A DNA stretch of 64,000 bases, from assembly GCA_016213205.1 (NCBI GenBank), contig JACRAZ010000071.1:1-64000 (forward strand), in the 5' to 3' direction. The position numbers and the translations under genes were made by a program. The DNA is from Burkholderiales bacterium (GTDB taxonomy: Bacteria; Pseudomonadota; Gammaproteobacteria; Burkholderiales; Burkholderiaceae_C). Positions 39,612-48,060 of the stretch are shown in pieces. How positions within the stretch are numbered: position 1 is the first letter of the stretch; every line of letters starts with the position of its first letter. The notes beneath the pieces were generated by a model, which saw only the letters and a list, made by a program, of their open reading frames with translations, did no database searches and had not been told where the DNA came from.

Positions 39612-40361
39612 TCACTGCACCGCGCCCGCCGCCTGCACCCGCGCCGCCGCCTGCACCAGCAGCTGCACCAGCGCGGCAGGCTCGGTCACCATCGGGCAGT
39701 GGCCGGTGGCCAGTTCGGTCACCTCGAAGCCGGGCAGCTGGCGCACGCGCTGCCGCATCGTGGCGATGGTGGGATAGGCCGGCTGGTTGCAGTCGATGAA
39801 GCTGCGCGGCAGCCGGGCCCAGCGCGCGCCGTCGAAATGCAGCGGGTCGCGGTAGGGGCCGAAGGGATGCGGCACCTGGCGGCGCAGCAGCCAGTCGCGA
39901 TCGGCCCCGGTGATGCCGAAGTCGGCCGGGTCCGGCGGCGGCAGGGCGTGGTCGTTCGCCAGCGCCGCGGCGGTGCGCGCGGCCACCACCTCGGCGCTGT
40001 GCTGCTCGCCCCAGCCTTCGCCAGGCAGCGGCACCATCGCGTCGACGTAGACCAGGCCGGCCACCGCCTGTGCATCGTGCTGCAGCAGCCGATCGGCGGC
40101 GCCGGTGACCACCATGCCGCCGTAGCTGTGGCCCACCAGCAGCACCTGCCGCAGTTCCTCGGCCTGCACCGCGGCCACGACATCAGCCACATGGTGCTCG
40201 AGCTTGATGCCCGGGTGGCGCAGGTGGGCGCGGTCGCCGTCGCCGGTGAGGGTGAGCGCGTGCACCTCATGGCCGGCGGCCCGCAACGGCGCCAGCACGC
40301 GGCGCCAGATCCATGCGCCACCCCAGGCGCCATGCACCAGCACGATCGGAACGTTTTTCAT
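39612..40361 (-). CDS. Alpha/beta-fold hydrolase (esterase-like)
   Basis: This 249-residue alpha/beta hydrolase has IVLVHGAWGGAWIWRRVL at the oxyanion-hole strand, the nucleophile elbow VGHSYGGMV (Ser near residue 89) and a late His in ELATGHCPMV. The fold resembles salicylate-esterase/hydroxynitrile-lyase-like plant and bacterial hydrolases. The substrate is unknown. ATG 40361 gives the compact N-terminus KNVPIVLVHG, with GGAGA upstream. It lies downstream of a broken transporter gene and does not obviously belong to the paa operon, from which it is separated by the operator region. Confidence 0.85.
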   Translation of the reverse strand: MKNVPIVLVHGAWGGAWIWRRVLAPLRAAGHEVHALTLTGDGDRAHLRHPGIKLEHHVADVVAAVQAEELRQVLLVGHSYGGMVVTGAADRLLQHDAQAVAGLVYVDAMVPLPGEGWGEQHSAEVVAARTAAALANDHALPPPDPADFGITGADRDWLLRRQVPHPFGPYRDPLHFDGARWARLPRSFIDCNQPAYPTIATMRQRVRQLPGFEVTELATGHCPMVTEPAALVQLLVQAAARVQAAGAVQ

Positions 40362-40403
40362 GCGCAGCTCTCCGGTGGAAGCGGGCGTACGCCGCACGGC
40401 AGG

Positions 40404-40619
40404 CTATTCGGGCTCGATGCCCGCGGCCTTGATCACGCGGCCCCACTTCTGGGTTTCGGCCGCCTGGAACTTTGCCAGTTCCTCTGGGTTCGTGGTCCAG
40501 GGCTCGGCGCCGCCGGTCTCGAAGAAGCTCTTCACCACGGCGCCGTGCACCGCCGCCACCAGCAGCTCGTTCAGCCGCGCCACCACCGGCGCGGGAGTGC
40601 CGTCGAGCACGAAGCTCAT
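40404..40619 (-). pseudogene. C-terminal remnant of a Bug/TctC-family solute-binding protein
   Basis: The frame encodes 71 residues equivalent to the end of Bug receptors: DGTPAPVVARLNELLVAAVH, then AEPWTTNPEELAKFQAAE and QKWGRVIKAAGIEPE. Full-length members are about 320 residues with a signal peptide. Upstream codons in this frame do not resemble the family, and a plus-strand acetyltransferase begins about 100 bases away, so the 5' three-quarters are gone. The remnant still has an ATG at 40619 but is unlikely to work. Remnants like this reflect the large, fast-changing Bug family in Burkholderiales. Confidence 0.75.
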
Positions 40620-40716
40620 CGCCTGCCGGCGCGGCAGCCACGCCTTCCATCAGGCCGCTGGCGGTGGCGCCAGCCGTGCAGAATCGAGCGCAACCCGCCC
40701 ACCGGGCCGCCCGCAA

Positions 40717-41277
40717 ATGCCTTTGCCCCCGATCGACACGCTGAACGCGGACCGCCTCCATGTGCGGGCCGTGCGCGCGGACGACCTGGCCGATCTGATG
40801 GCCATCAACGGCGATGCCGAGGTCACCCGATTCCTGCCCTATGCCACCTGGCAATCACCGGCCGATGGCCAGGCCTGGCTGGAACGCATGAACACGCTGG
40901 TGGCCACCGGCAGCGCGCACCAGCTGGTCATCGTGCGCAATGCCGACCACCGGGTGGTCGGCACCGTGCTGCTCTTCAAGTTCGACGCAGGCAGCCGCCG
41001 GCTCGAGCTGGGCTACGTGATGGGCCGCGCGCACTGGCGCCAGGGCTACACGGCCGAAGCGCTGCGCGCCGTGCTGTCCCACGCCTTCGGCCCGATGCGC
41101 ATCCGTCGCATCGAGGCGGAGGTGAACCCGGCCAACGAGGCCTCCAACCGGCTGCTGCGCACGCTGGGGTTCACGCACGAGGGCTTCCTGCGCGAGCGCT
41201 GGGAGGCCAAGGGGGCCTGCTACGGCGTGAATGTCTATGGCCTGCTGGCCACGGAGTGGCCCGCCGCAACGGCCTGA
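40717..41277 (+). CDS. GNAT-family N-acetyltransferase (RimJ/RimL type)
   Basis: This 186-residue acetyltransferase has the RimJ/RimL pattern: LHVRAVRADDLADLMAINGD near the N-terminus, ELGYVMGRAHWRQGYTAEAL (acetyl-CoA site, with Arg/Gln-x-x-Gly/Ala at about 110-120) and VNPANEASNRLLRTLGFTHEG with FLRERW at the end. These enzymes acetylate protein N-termini or small amines; the target here is unknown. ATG 40717 is chosen (MPLPPIDTLNADRL). No partner gene is apparent. Confidence 0.87.
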   Translation: MPLPPIDTLNADRLHVRAVRADDLADLMAINGDAEVTRFLPYATWQSPADGQAWLERMNTLVATGSAHQLVIVRNADHRVVGTVLLFKFDAGSRRLELGYVMGRAHWRQGYTAEALRAVLSHAFGPMRIRRIEAEVNPANEASNRLLRTLGFTHEGFLRERWEAKGACYGVNVYGLLATEWPAATA

Positions 41278-41430
41278 TTTGCGGCGCCGGCTGCCAGGAA
41301 TGTCACATCCGGTCGCATCGGCTGGCCCGGCTGAAACCAAATCCGCGCGGCGATGGAACCGGACTGAAACCGGCGTTACCCAGCATGTGTACCCAGCGCC
41401 GCATCCGGCGCCCCACTGCCAGGAGCCGAC

Positions 41431-41598
41431 ATGACCCGCAGCCGACTGCTCATCCACCACAGCCGCCAACTGCAGCAACGCCAGCCGCGCCGCCCGCGCA
41501 TCGGCCAGGTGCTGGTGCGTGCCGCCTCAGCGGCCGGCCACCTTGCGAAGCAGTTCGAGCAGCATCGCGCGTTCGGCAGCACTCAGCCGGCCTGCTAG
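41431..41598 (+). CDS. Possible 55-residue basic protein overlapping marR
   Basis: CAGGAG lies six bases before ATG 41431, which opens a 55-codon frame ending TAG at 41598 and overlapping the 3' end of the minus-strand marR gene by 72 bases. The first half, up to IGQVLVRAAS, is rich in Arg, Gln and His and has a codon bias (G/C third positions) like real genes here; the rest falls in marR antisense. No homologue is recognised. It could be a genuine small gene or a chance frame. Confidence 0.35.
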   Translation: MTRSRLLIHHSRQLQQRQPRRPRIGQVLVRAASAAGHLAKQFEQHRAFGSTQPAC

Positions 41599-42084
41599 TT
41601 CACGCTCCATCGGGCCCGCCGCCGCCGCCGCCTCGCGGGCGGTGCGCAGGCCGGTCTCGGTGAGCACGATGTTCTGTGAACGCCGGTCTTCCTGGTTGCG
41701 CTCGCGGCGCAGCAGGCCGCGCTCCTGCAGCCGGTCGAGCAACAGCGTGAGGTTGGGCGCGGTGAGCACCAGCACCTGCCCCAGGCGCTTGGGCGACAGC
41801 GGCCCGTTGGCCAGCAGCAGCATCAGGATCGAGAACTCCACCTTGCGCAGCGAGAAGCGCGCGCCCACGTGGCGTTCGAACATGTCCACCGTGGTCACCG
41901 CCGCCTGGGCGATGTGGTAGCCCAGCACGTCCGCGAGGGCGCCGAGCGAGAGCTTTGGCGGCGTTGCCACCTCGGTGGGCGCACCAGCCTCCACCGGCCT
42001 GTCGGCCAACGCGGCGGCAACCCGACCGGCAACGCTCACGGCGGGCCGCGTGCGGCGGCGGGCCGGTGGGTTTCGCTCAGTCAC
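41527..42084 (-). CDS. MarR-family transcriptional regulator
   Basis: This 185-residue MarR-type winged-helix protein has its DNA-binding part at about 75-140: KVEFSILMLLLANGPLSPKRLGQ, LTAPNLTLLLDRLQERGLLRRE and QEDRRSQNIVLTETG. A roughly 50-residue N-terminal extension precedes it. GTG 42084 begins inside the last codons of livF (eight-base overlap), so it is the last gene of the Liv-type operon. It likely senses a CoA-thioester or aromatic ligand for the 42-55 kb island (inference). Confidence 0.87.
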   Translation of the reverse strand: MTERNPPARRRTRPAVSVAGRVAAALADRPVEAGAPTEVATPPKLSLGALADVLGYHIAQAAVTTVDMFERHVGARFSLRKVEFSILMLLLANGPLSPKRLGQVLVLTAPNLTLLLDRLQERGLLRRERNQEDRRSQNIVLTETGLRTAREAAAAAGPMERELAGRLSAAERAMLLELLRKVAGR

Positions 42085-42811
42085 GCTGGCGTGCCGCCCC
42101 AAGGTAGGTTTCGATCACGCGCGGGTCGTCGGCCAGCTGCGAGGCCGGGCCTTCGAGTGCGATGCTGCCGGTCTCGAGCACATACCCATGGTCGGCCACT
42201 TCCAGCGCGGCGCGCGCGTTCTGCTCGATCAGCAGGATGCTGACGCCGTCGCGCCGCAGTTGCTCGATGGTGCGGAAGATCTCGCGCACCACCAGCGGCG
42301 CCAGGCCCAGGCTGGGCTCGTCCAGCATCAGCAGCTTGGGTCGCGACATCAGCGCGCGGCCCACTGCGAGCATCTGCCGCTCGCCACCGGAGAGCGTGCC
42401 CGCCAGCTGCGCGCGCCGCTCCTTCAGGCGCGGGAACAGCGTGTACACGCGCTCGATCTCGCTGCGCCAGTTCGGCACGCCCTGCTTCATCGCACGGAAG
42501 CCGCCGAGCACGAGGTTGTCCTCCACCGGCATGGTGCCGAACAGCTCACGCTTCTCGGGCACGAGCGCCATGCCCAGCATCACGCGCTCTTCGAGCGACA
42601 CGTCGGCCAGGTCCACGCCGTCGAACAGCACCTGCCCGCGCGAGGGCAGCACCGCCATCAGCGCGTTCAGCGTGGTCGACTTGCCGGCGCCGTTGGGGCC
42701 GATGATCGTGACCACCTGGCCCTTGGGCAGCACGAAGTTCAGGCCGGTCAGCACCTCGGCGCGGCCATAGCCGGCGTGCAGGCCGGCAACTTGGAGCAAT
42801 GCGGTACTCAT
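42077..42811 (-). CDS. livF: Liv-type ABC transporter ATP-binding protein LivF
   Basis: This 244-residue ATPase has Walker A IIGPNGAGKSTTLNA (about residue 37), signature LSGGERQMLAVGRALM, Walker B KLLMLDEPSLGLAP and H-loop-region EQNARAALEVAD. It energises uptake by the branched-chain-amino-acid-type (HAAT) transporter family. It follows livMG by one base and overlaps marR. In aromatic clusters these importers carry aromatic acids rather than amino acids. Confidence 0.95.
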   Translation of the reverse strand: MSTALLQVAGLHAGYGRAEVLTGLNFVLPKGQVVTIIGPNGAGKSTTLNALMAVLPSRGQVLFDGVDLADVSLEERVMLGMALVPEKRELFGTMPVEDNLVLGGFRAMKQGVPNWRSEIERVYTLFPRLKERRAQLAGTLSGGERQMLAVGRALMSRPKLLMLDEPSLGLAPLVVREIFRTIEQLRRDGVSILLIEQNARAALEVADHGYVLETGSIALEGPASQLADDPRVIETYLGAARQRD

Positions 42812-42812
42812 C

Positions 42813-44573
42813 TCAATGCTCCGTGCCCAGGTAGGCCGCGCGCACCACGGGGCTGGCCTGCACCTCGGCCGGCGTGCCCTCGATCAGGCGGGTGCCGAAT
42901 TCCATCACGACGATGCGGTCGGTCAGGCCCATCACGAAGTCCATGTCGTGCTCGACCAGCAGGATGCTCATGCCTTCGCCCTTGAGCTGGCGCAGCACCG
43001 CGGCCAGCGCCTGCTTTTCCTTGTGGCGCAGGCCGGCGGCGGGTTCGTCCAGCAGCAGCAGCGCCGGGTCGGTGCACAGCGCGCGGGCAATCTCCATCAG
43101 CCGCTGCGGGCCGAGCGCCAGGTTGCCGGCGAGCTCGTGCATCTTGTCGGCCATGCCAATGCGCGCCAGCTGCGCCTCGGCCTCGGCGAACAGGCGCCGC
43201 TCCTCGGCCCGGTCGAGCCGCAGCATCGCGCGCGCCACGCCGGAGCCGGTGCGCAGGTACCCGCCGAGTGCCACGTTCTCGAGCACCGTCATCTCGGGGA
43301 TCATCTTCACGTGCTGGAAGGTGCGCGACATGCCCAGCCGCGCAATGTGGCGCGAGGCCATGCCGTCGATGCGCTGGCCCCGGAACCGCACCTGGCCGCG
43401 TGTGAGGCCGAGCACGCCGGTGATCAGGTTGAAGGTGGTGGACTTGCCGGCGCCGTTCGGGCCGATGAGGCCGACGATGTCGCCGCTGCTGATGCGGAAG
43501 CTCACGTCGTTCACGGCCACCAGGCCACCGAACTCCTTGCGCACCGCATCCACCTCGAGCATCAGCTCGCCGGCGGCCGGCTTGTCGCGCCGCGGCAGGC
43601 GCTCGGCGCCGGCCCAGTCACGCACGCGTCGCGGCGCCGGCAGCCAGCGCGTGACGAAGGTCCACAAGCCATCCGGGGCGTATTTCAGCACCACCACCAG
43701 CACGATGCCGAACACGATGACCTCGAAGTTGCCGCTGGTGCCGATCAGTTTGGGCAGCAGTACCTGGAGCTGGTCCTCGACGATGCGCACGACCGCCGAG
43801 CCCAGGAACGCCCCCCAGACATGGCCCACCCCGCCCAGCACGGCCATGAACAGGTACTCGATGCCCTTGGCCAGCGAGAAAGGCGTCGGGTTCACCGTGC
43901 GCTGGAAGTGCGCAAACAACCAGCCCGACACCGCTGCCAGCGCGGCCGCGATCACGAACACCGTGAGCTTGTAGCGGAAGGTCGAGATGCCCATCGCCTC
44001 GGCCATCGTCGACCCGCTCTTGAGCGAGCGGATCGCCCGACCGGTGCGCGAATCCAGCAGGTTGGTGGTGGCCAGCGCCGCCAACAGGGCGATGATCCAG
44101 ATCAGCCCATGCAGCCGTCGCCCGCTGCCCAGGTCCCAGCCGAACAGCTTGAGCGTGGGAACGCCCAGCAAGCCGTCGTACTTGCCCAGCCACTCCATGT
44201 TGCCCATGGTGTAGTACAGCGCCAGCCCCCAGGCGATGGTGGCCAAAGGCAGGTAGTGCCCCGACATGCGCAGCGTGACGGCACCGACGATCAATGCCGC
44301 GACGACCGCCAGCGCGAGCCCGACGAACAGCGCGATCCAGGGCGAGACGTCCATCTTGGTGGCCATGTACGCCGCCGCATAGGCGCCGATGCCCACGAAT
44401 GCCGCCTGGCCGAACGAGGTGAGGCCGCTGACGCCTGTCAGCAGCACCAGGCCCAGCGCCACGATGGCATACAGGCCGATGTAGTTGCTTTGCGTGATCC
44501 AGAAGTCGGGCACCGGCAACAGCGGCAGCACGAGCATCAGGCCCGCGAACGCAATGAAGGAGTAACGCTGCAT
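42813..44573 (-). CDS. Fused Liv-type permease and ATPase (LivM-LivG)
   Basis: This 586-residue protein joins a LivM permease (about 1-320, with about nine hydrophobic helices; GVSGLTSFGQAAFVGIGAYAAAY and GRAIRSLKSGSTMAEAMGI) to a LivG ATPase (about 345-586; Walker A LIGPNGAGKSTTFNL, SRTFQHVKMIP, signature LALGPQRLMEIARALC, LLLDEPAAGL). The usual two genes are one reading frame, linked by a charged Arg-rich stretch. The LivG signature starts LALG rather than LSGG. It is two bases from livH and one base from livF. Confidence 0.94.
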   Translation of the reverse strand: MQRYSFIAFAGLMLVLPLLPVPDFWITQSNYIGLYAIVALGLVLLTGVSGLTSFGQAAFVGIGAYAAAYMATKMDVSPWIALFVGLALAVVAALIVGAVTLRMSGHYLPLATIAWGLALYYTMGNMEWLGKYDGLLGVPTLKLFGWDLGSGRRLHGLIWIIALLAALATTNLLDSRTGRAIRSLKSGSTMAEAMGISTFRYKLTVFVIAAALAAVSGWLFAHFQRTVNPTPFSLAKGIEYLFMAVLGGVGHVWGAFLGSAVVRIVEDQLQVLLPKLIGTSGNFEVIVFGIVLVVVLKYAPDGLWTFVTRWLPAPRRVRDWAGAERLPRRDKPAAGELMLEVDAVRKEFGGLVAVNDVSFRISSGDIVGLIGPNGAGKSTTFNLITGVLGLTRGQVRFRGQRIDGMASRHIARLGMSRTFQHVKMIPEMTVLENVALGGYLRTGSGVARAMLRLDRAEERRLFAEAEAQLARIGMADKMHELAGNLALGPQRLMEIARALCTDPALLLLDEPAAGLRHKEKQALAAVLRQLKGEGMSILLVEHDMDFVMGLTDRIVVMEFGTRLIEGTPAEVQASPVVRAAYLGTEH

Positions 44574-44575
44574 CG

Positions 44576-45613
44576 TCAGTGCTCTTCGGAATGTGGATCG
44601 CGCAGGCTGCGCCACAACAGCACCGGCAGGATGGAGGCGAAGACGATCACCTCCTTGAAAGCGCTGGCCCAGAATGACCCGAAACTCTCGAGCAGGCCGA
44701 CGCCGAGCGCGCCCACCATCGCCAGCGGGTAGCTCGACAGGCCTGCAAACACCGCCGCCACGAAGCCCTTCAGGCCGATGAGGAAGCCGCTGTCGTAGAA
44801 CACCGTGGTGGTGGGGCCGATCAGCAGGCCCGACAGCGCCCCGAAGAACGCCGCCATGGTCAACGACAGCCGTCCGGCACTGGCGCTGCTGATGCCCATC
44901 AGGCGGGCGCCCAGCCGATTGACCGCGGTGGCGCGCAGGGCCTTGCCCCGCAGCGTGCGTTCGAAGAACAGCCACAGGCTGACGATCAGGGCCAGCGAGA
45001 CGACGAAGATGATGATGGTCTGCCCCGTCAGCGTCAGGGACCCCAGCGTGAACCGCTCATCCCAGAAGCTCGGGTTTCGGAAACCCTCGGCACCGAAGAA
45101 GAACAAGCCGAGCCCCACCAGCGCGAAGTGCACCCCGACCGAGACGATCAGCAACACCAGCACCGAGGCATCGGCCAGCGACTCGTAGGCCAGCCGGTAG
45201 ATCAGGTTGCCGAAGGGCGTCACCAAGGCCAGTGTCAGTGCCGCCTGGGCCAGCAGCGGCAGGTTCTTCGGTGCCAGCCAGATCGTCAGCAACGACACCG
45301 CCACCGGGAACACCAGCACCCGCAACACCGCTGCGGCGATGCGGGCGGCCGGGCGGTGATGCCGCACCCCATCGATCACTTCGCTCAATGCCACCGCGCC
45401 GGCCAGGATCAGCAGGAACCACACGGTGCCGGGCACCTTCCCGCTTTGCAGCAGCGCCAGGGTGAGTGCGCCGAAGGCGACGAACTCACCCTGGGGAATG
45501 AAGATCACCCGCGTCACGGCGAACACCAGCACAGTTGCCAGCGCCAGCAGCGCATAGATCGCGCCGTTGGTCACGCCGTCCAGGGCCAGGATGCTGGCAA
45601 TCGAGATGTCCAT
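44576..45613 (-). CDS. livH: Liv-type ABC transporter permease LivH
   Basis: This 345-residue polytopic permease of the BPD_transp_2 family starts [23 protein letters not shown] and contains [23 protein letters not shown], the cytoplasmic loop typical of LivH. It is about 45 residues longer than E. coli LivH (308), with extra helices around residues 60-130. It forms the membrane channel with LivM. It starts 12 bases after the receptor gene. Confidence 0.93.
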   Translation of the reverse strand: MDISIASILALDGVTNGAIYALLALATVLVFAVTRVIFIPQGEFVAFGALTLALLQSGKVPGTVWFLLILAGAVALSEVIDGVRHHRPAARIAAAVLRVLVFPVAVSLLTIWLAPKNLPLLAQAALTLALVTPFGNLIYRLAYESLADASVLVLLIVSVGVHFALVGLGLFFFGAEGFRNPSFWDERFTLGSLTLTGQTIIIFVVSLALIVSLWLFFERTLRGKALRATAVNRLGARLMGISSASAGRLSLTMAAFFGALSGLLIGPTTTVFYDSGFLIGLKGFVAAVFAGLSSYPLAMVGALGVGLLESFGSFWASAFKEVIVFASILPVLLWRSLRDPHSEEH

Positions 45614-45625
45614 GACGCGGTGCGA

Positions 45626-46762
45626 TCAGTTCTCGACGACGAACTTGCCGCCCACCACCTTGAGCATCACGCCGGTTTCGTTCGTGTAGCCCCAGTGGTT
45701 GTCCTTGGTCCAGTTCATCACGCCGTGCGAGAAGACGGTGCGGCCCATGTTCTCCATCCCCTCGCGCAGTGCAGCGCGGAATTCGGCGCTGCCGGGCTTG
45801 CCCTTCTTCAGGGCGGCGGGAACCACCTTTTCCAGCACGATGGCAGCGTCATACGCATGGGCGGCGAACTGGTTGCGCGTGTTCGGACCGACGGCCTTCT
45901 CGTACTTGGTGACGAAGTCGATCGCGGCGGCCTTGGACGGGTGGCTGTCAGGCAGTTGCTCGGCAATGACCGCGGGGCCGGAGACCACATAGGAGCCCTC
46001 GACGTCCTTGCCGCCGATGCGCACCAGGTCGGGCGTTGCCGCCGCGTGGGTCTGGTAGATCTTGCCCTTGTAGTTGCGCTCGATCACGGCCTTGTGCGGC
46101 ATGGCGGCGCCGGAGCCCGAGGCAACGATCAGGATGGCATCCGGGTTCGCGGCCGCGAGCTTCAGCGCCTGCGGCGTCACGCTGGTGTCCGTGCGCTGGA
46201 AGCGTTCGGTCACGACGATCTTGATGCCGTTCTTCTCCGCCTCGGCGGTGACGGCCTTGAGCCACAACTCACCGTAGGCATCGACATAGCCCAGGAAGCC
46301 AAGGGTCTTGATGCCCTGCTTCTTCATGTGGCCGACCACCGCATGCGCCATCACGTCATTGCCTTGCGGCAGGCGGAACAGCCAATGGTCCTGCCCCGGG
46401 GGCGCACCCACCGGCGATGCCGCCAATTGCACGGTCTTGGCCTCGGTGGCCACCGGCGTCATGGCCGCCGCCACAGGGGTCAGGCACGACCCGATGATCA
46501 TGTCGACCTTGTCTTCGGTGACAAAGCGGCGGGCGTTGCTCACGCCCTTGCCCGGGTCGCTGGCGTCATCGAGCACGATCAGGTTCACCTTCTCGCCGGC
46601 GATGGTCTGCGGAAACAGCTTGAACTGGTTCTGCATCGGAATCCCGAGGCCCGAGCCCGGGCCGGTCAGCGACAGGCTGACGCCGATGTTGATGTCTGCC
46701 CAAGCGGGAGACATTGCCAGCAGGGCCGTGGCCGTGGCCACCAGGGTCTTGATCAGTTTCAT
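45626..46762 (-). CDS. Liv-type ABC transporter solute-binding protein
   Basis: This 378-residue periplasmic receptor has a signal peptide (about 1-22, ending SPAWA) and Peripla_BP_6 fold marks INIGVSLSLTGPGSGLGIPMQN, IIGSCLTPVAAAMTPVA and FLGYVDAYGELWLKAV. It resembles the receptor of the paa operon. It is the first transporter gene after the thioesterase at 46797. The ligand is probably an aromatic or cyclic acid from context, not a branched-chain amino acid. Confidence 0.9.
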   Translation of the reverse strand: MKLIKTLVATATALLAMSPAWADINIGVSLSLTGPGSGLGIPMQNQFKLFPQTIAGEKVNLIVLDDASDPGKGVSNARRFVTEDKVDMIIGSCLTPVAAAMTPVATEAKTVQLAASPVGAPPGQDHWLFRLPQGNDVMAHAVVGHMKKQGIKTLGFLGYVDAYGELWLKAVTAEAEKNGIKIVVTERFQRTDTSVTPQALKLAAANPDAILIVASGSGAAMPHKAVIERNYKGKIYQTHAAATPDLVRIGGKDVEGSYVVSGPAVIAEQLPDSHPSKAAAIDFVTKYEKAVGPNTRNQFAAHAYDAAIVLEKVVPAALKKGKPGSAEFRAALREGMENMGRTVFSHGVMNWTKDNHWGYTNETGVMLKVVGGKFVVEN

Positions 46763-46796
46763 TGGAGTGTCTCCTTCGGTCTGCAGGATTGCGACA

Positions 46797-47216
46797 TCAC
46801 AGGCACAGTGCCTTGATGTCTTCTGGAATCGGGATCGATCTCAAACGTTCGGGGTCGGCCGGGTCACGCATGACGAAGGTGCGGACCTCGGTGCCTTCAC
46901 ACAGCACCGCGTCGCCGCGGCGCACCACATGACGATGCCGGAATGTCTTGACGGCCCACTCTTCGACATTGGTGTGCACCTCGATCGTTTCGCCGTAGGT
47001 GGCGGGCCGCAGGAAGCGGGTGTGGATCTCCAGCAGCGGCGCGCCGAGGATGCCGCGGGTCTTGGCCAGCTCGCGGAACGGCGCCACGCCGCAGCTGACG
47101 AAGTAATTGGCCGAGGCCTGGTCCATCCAGCGCGAGAAATTCGGGAAGAACACGATGCCGGCCGGATCGCAGTCGCCAAAGTGCACCGGCACGCGGTGAA
47201 TGATGGTCTTGCTCAT
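46797..47216 (-). CDS. 4-hydroxybenzoyl-CoA-type acyl-CoA thioesterase
   Basis: This 139-residue hot-dog protein starts with VHFGDCDPAGIVFFPNFSRWMD, where Asp17 matches the catalytic Asp17 of Pseudomonas 4-hydroxybenzoyl-CoA thioesterase. It has the full 4HBT length and an ARFLRPA-type central strand. It probably hydrolyses an aryl-CoA or stalled CoA intermediate of the neighbouring pathway. It sits 34 bases ahead of the solute receptor and 60 bases after the SDR gene, all on the minus strand. Confidence 0.88.
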   Translation of the reverse strand: MSKTIIHRVPVHFGDCDPAGIVFFPNFSRWMDQASANYFVSCGVAPFRELAKTRGILGAPLLEIHTRFLRPATYGETIEVHTNVEEWAVKTFRHRHVVRRGDAVLCEGTEVRTFVMRDPADPERLRSIPIPEDIKALCL

Positions 47217-47276
47217 GCGGCGCGATGGTACCGGCTGCCACTGTGCAGAACCCCCTGGATTGCGCTAGGTAAAGGC

Positions 47277-48041
47277 TCATCGCGGCGCCATCCGCAGCGC
47301 GCCGTCGAGGCGGATCACCTCGCCGTTCAGGTGCGTATTGGTCACCACCTGCAGCGCCAGCGACGCAAACTCTTCCGGCTTGCCCAGGCGCTTGGGGAAC
47401 GGGATCGAGGCGGCCAGGCTCTGCTGCACGGCCTCGGGCAGCTCGCGCATCAGCGGCGTGAGGAACAGGCCGGGGGCGATGGTGCACACGCGCACGCCCC
47501 ATTGCGCCAGATCACGTGCCAGCGGCAGCGTCATGCCGACGATGCCGCCCTTGCTGGCCGAGTAGGCCTCCTGGCCCACCTGGCCATCGAAGGCCGCCAC
47601 CGAGGCGGTGCACAGCATGGCGCCGCGTTCACCGTCTTCCAGCGGCTCGAGCTTGGCAATGCGCGCGGCGGCCAGGCGGATCACGTTGTAGGTGCCGATC
47701 AGGTTGATGCGGATCACGCGCTCGAAGTCTTCCAGCGGCGCGGGCGAGCCGTCCTTGCCGATCACGCGCTTGGCGGTGCCGATGCCGGCGATGTTCATCA
47801 CGATGCGCGCCGGGCCGTGCGCGGCCTCGGCCGCATCGAGCGCGGCCACCACCGATGCGGTGTCGGTGATGTCGCAGCGGCAGGCCAGGCCGCCGATCTC
47901 GCCGGCCACGCGCTGCGCGCCCTCGGCGTTGATGTCCAGCACCGCCACCTTGGCGCCCTGCGCCGCCAGTGCGCGGGCCACGGCCTCGCCGAGCCCCGAG
48001 CCGCCGCCGGTGACGAGGGCAGCTTGTCCTTGGATGTTCAT
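47277..48041 (-). CDS. Short-chain dehydrogenase, 3-hydroxyacyl-CoA dehydrogenase (HSD10) type
   Basis: This 254-residue SDR has the NAD-binding TGGGSGLGEAVARAL (about 11-26), DINAEGA after strand 2 (Asp suggests NAD preference), NIAG, and the catalytic YSASKGG (Tyr about 162, Lys about 166). The C-terminal IAPGLFLTPLMRELP and PFPKRLGKPEEFASLA regions match type-2 3-hydroxyacyl-CoA dehydrogenases. It would oxidise the 3-hydroxyacyl-CoA made by the neighbouring hydratase to a 3-oxoacyl-CoA for thiolysis. Confidence 0.9.
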   Translation of the reverse strand: MNIQGQAALVTGGGSGLGEAVARALAAQGAKVAVLDINAEGAQRVAGEIGGLACRCDITDTASVVAALDAAEAAHGPARIVMNIAGIGTAKRVIGKDGSPAPLEDFERVIRINLIGTYNVIRLAAARIAKLEPLEDGERGAMLCTASVAAFDGQVGQEAYSASKGGIVGMTLPLARDLAQWGVRVCTIAPGLFLTPLMRELPEAVQQSLAASIPFPKRLGKPEEFASLALQVVTNTHLNGEVIRLDGALRMAPR

Positions 48042-48060
48042 CGCGTCGGTTCCTTGTGCA

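Noticed and set aside
40404-40619. Calling the 71-residue frame an intact small gene
   Set aside because: It matches only the C-terminal end of Bug receptors and lacks signal peptide and ligand-binding lobes.
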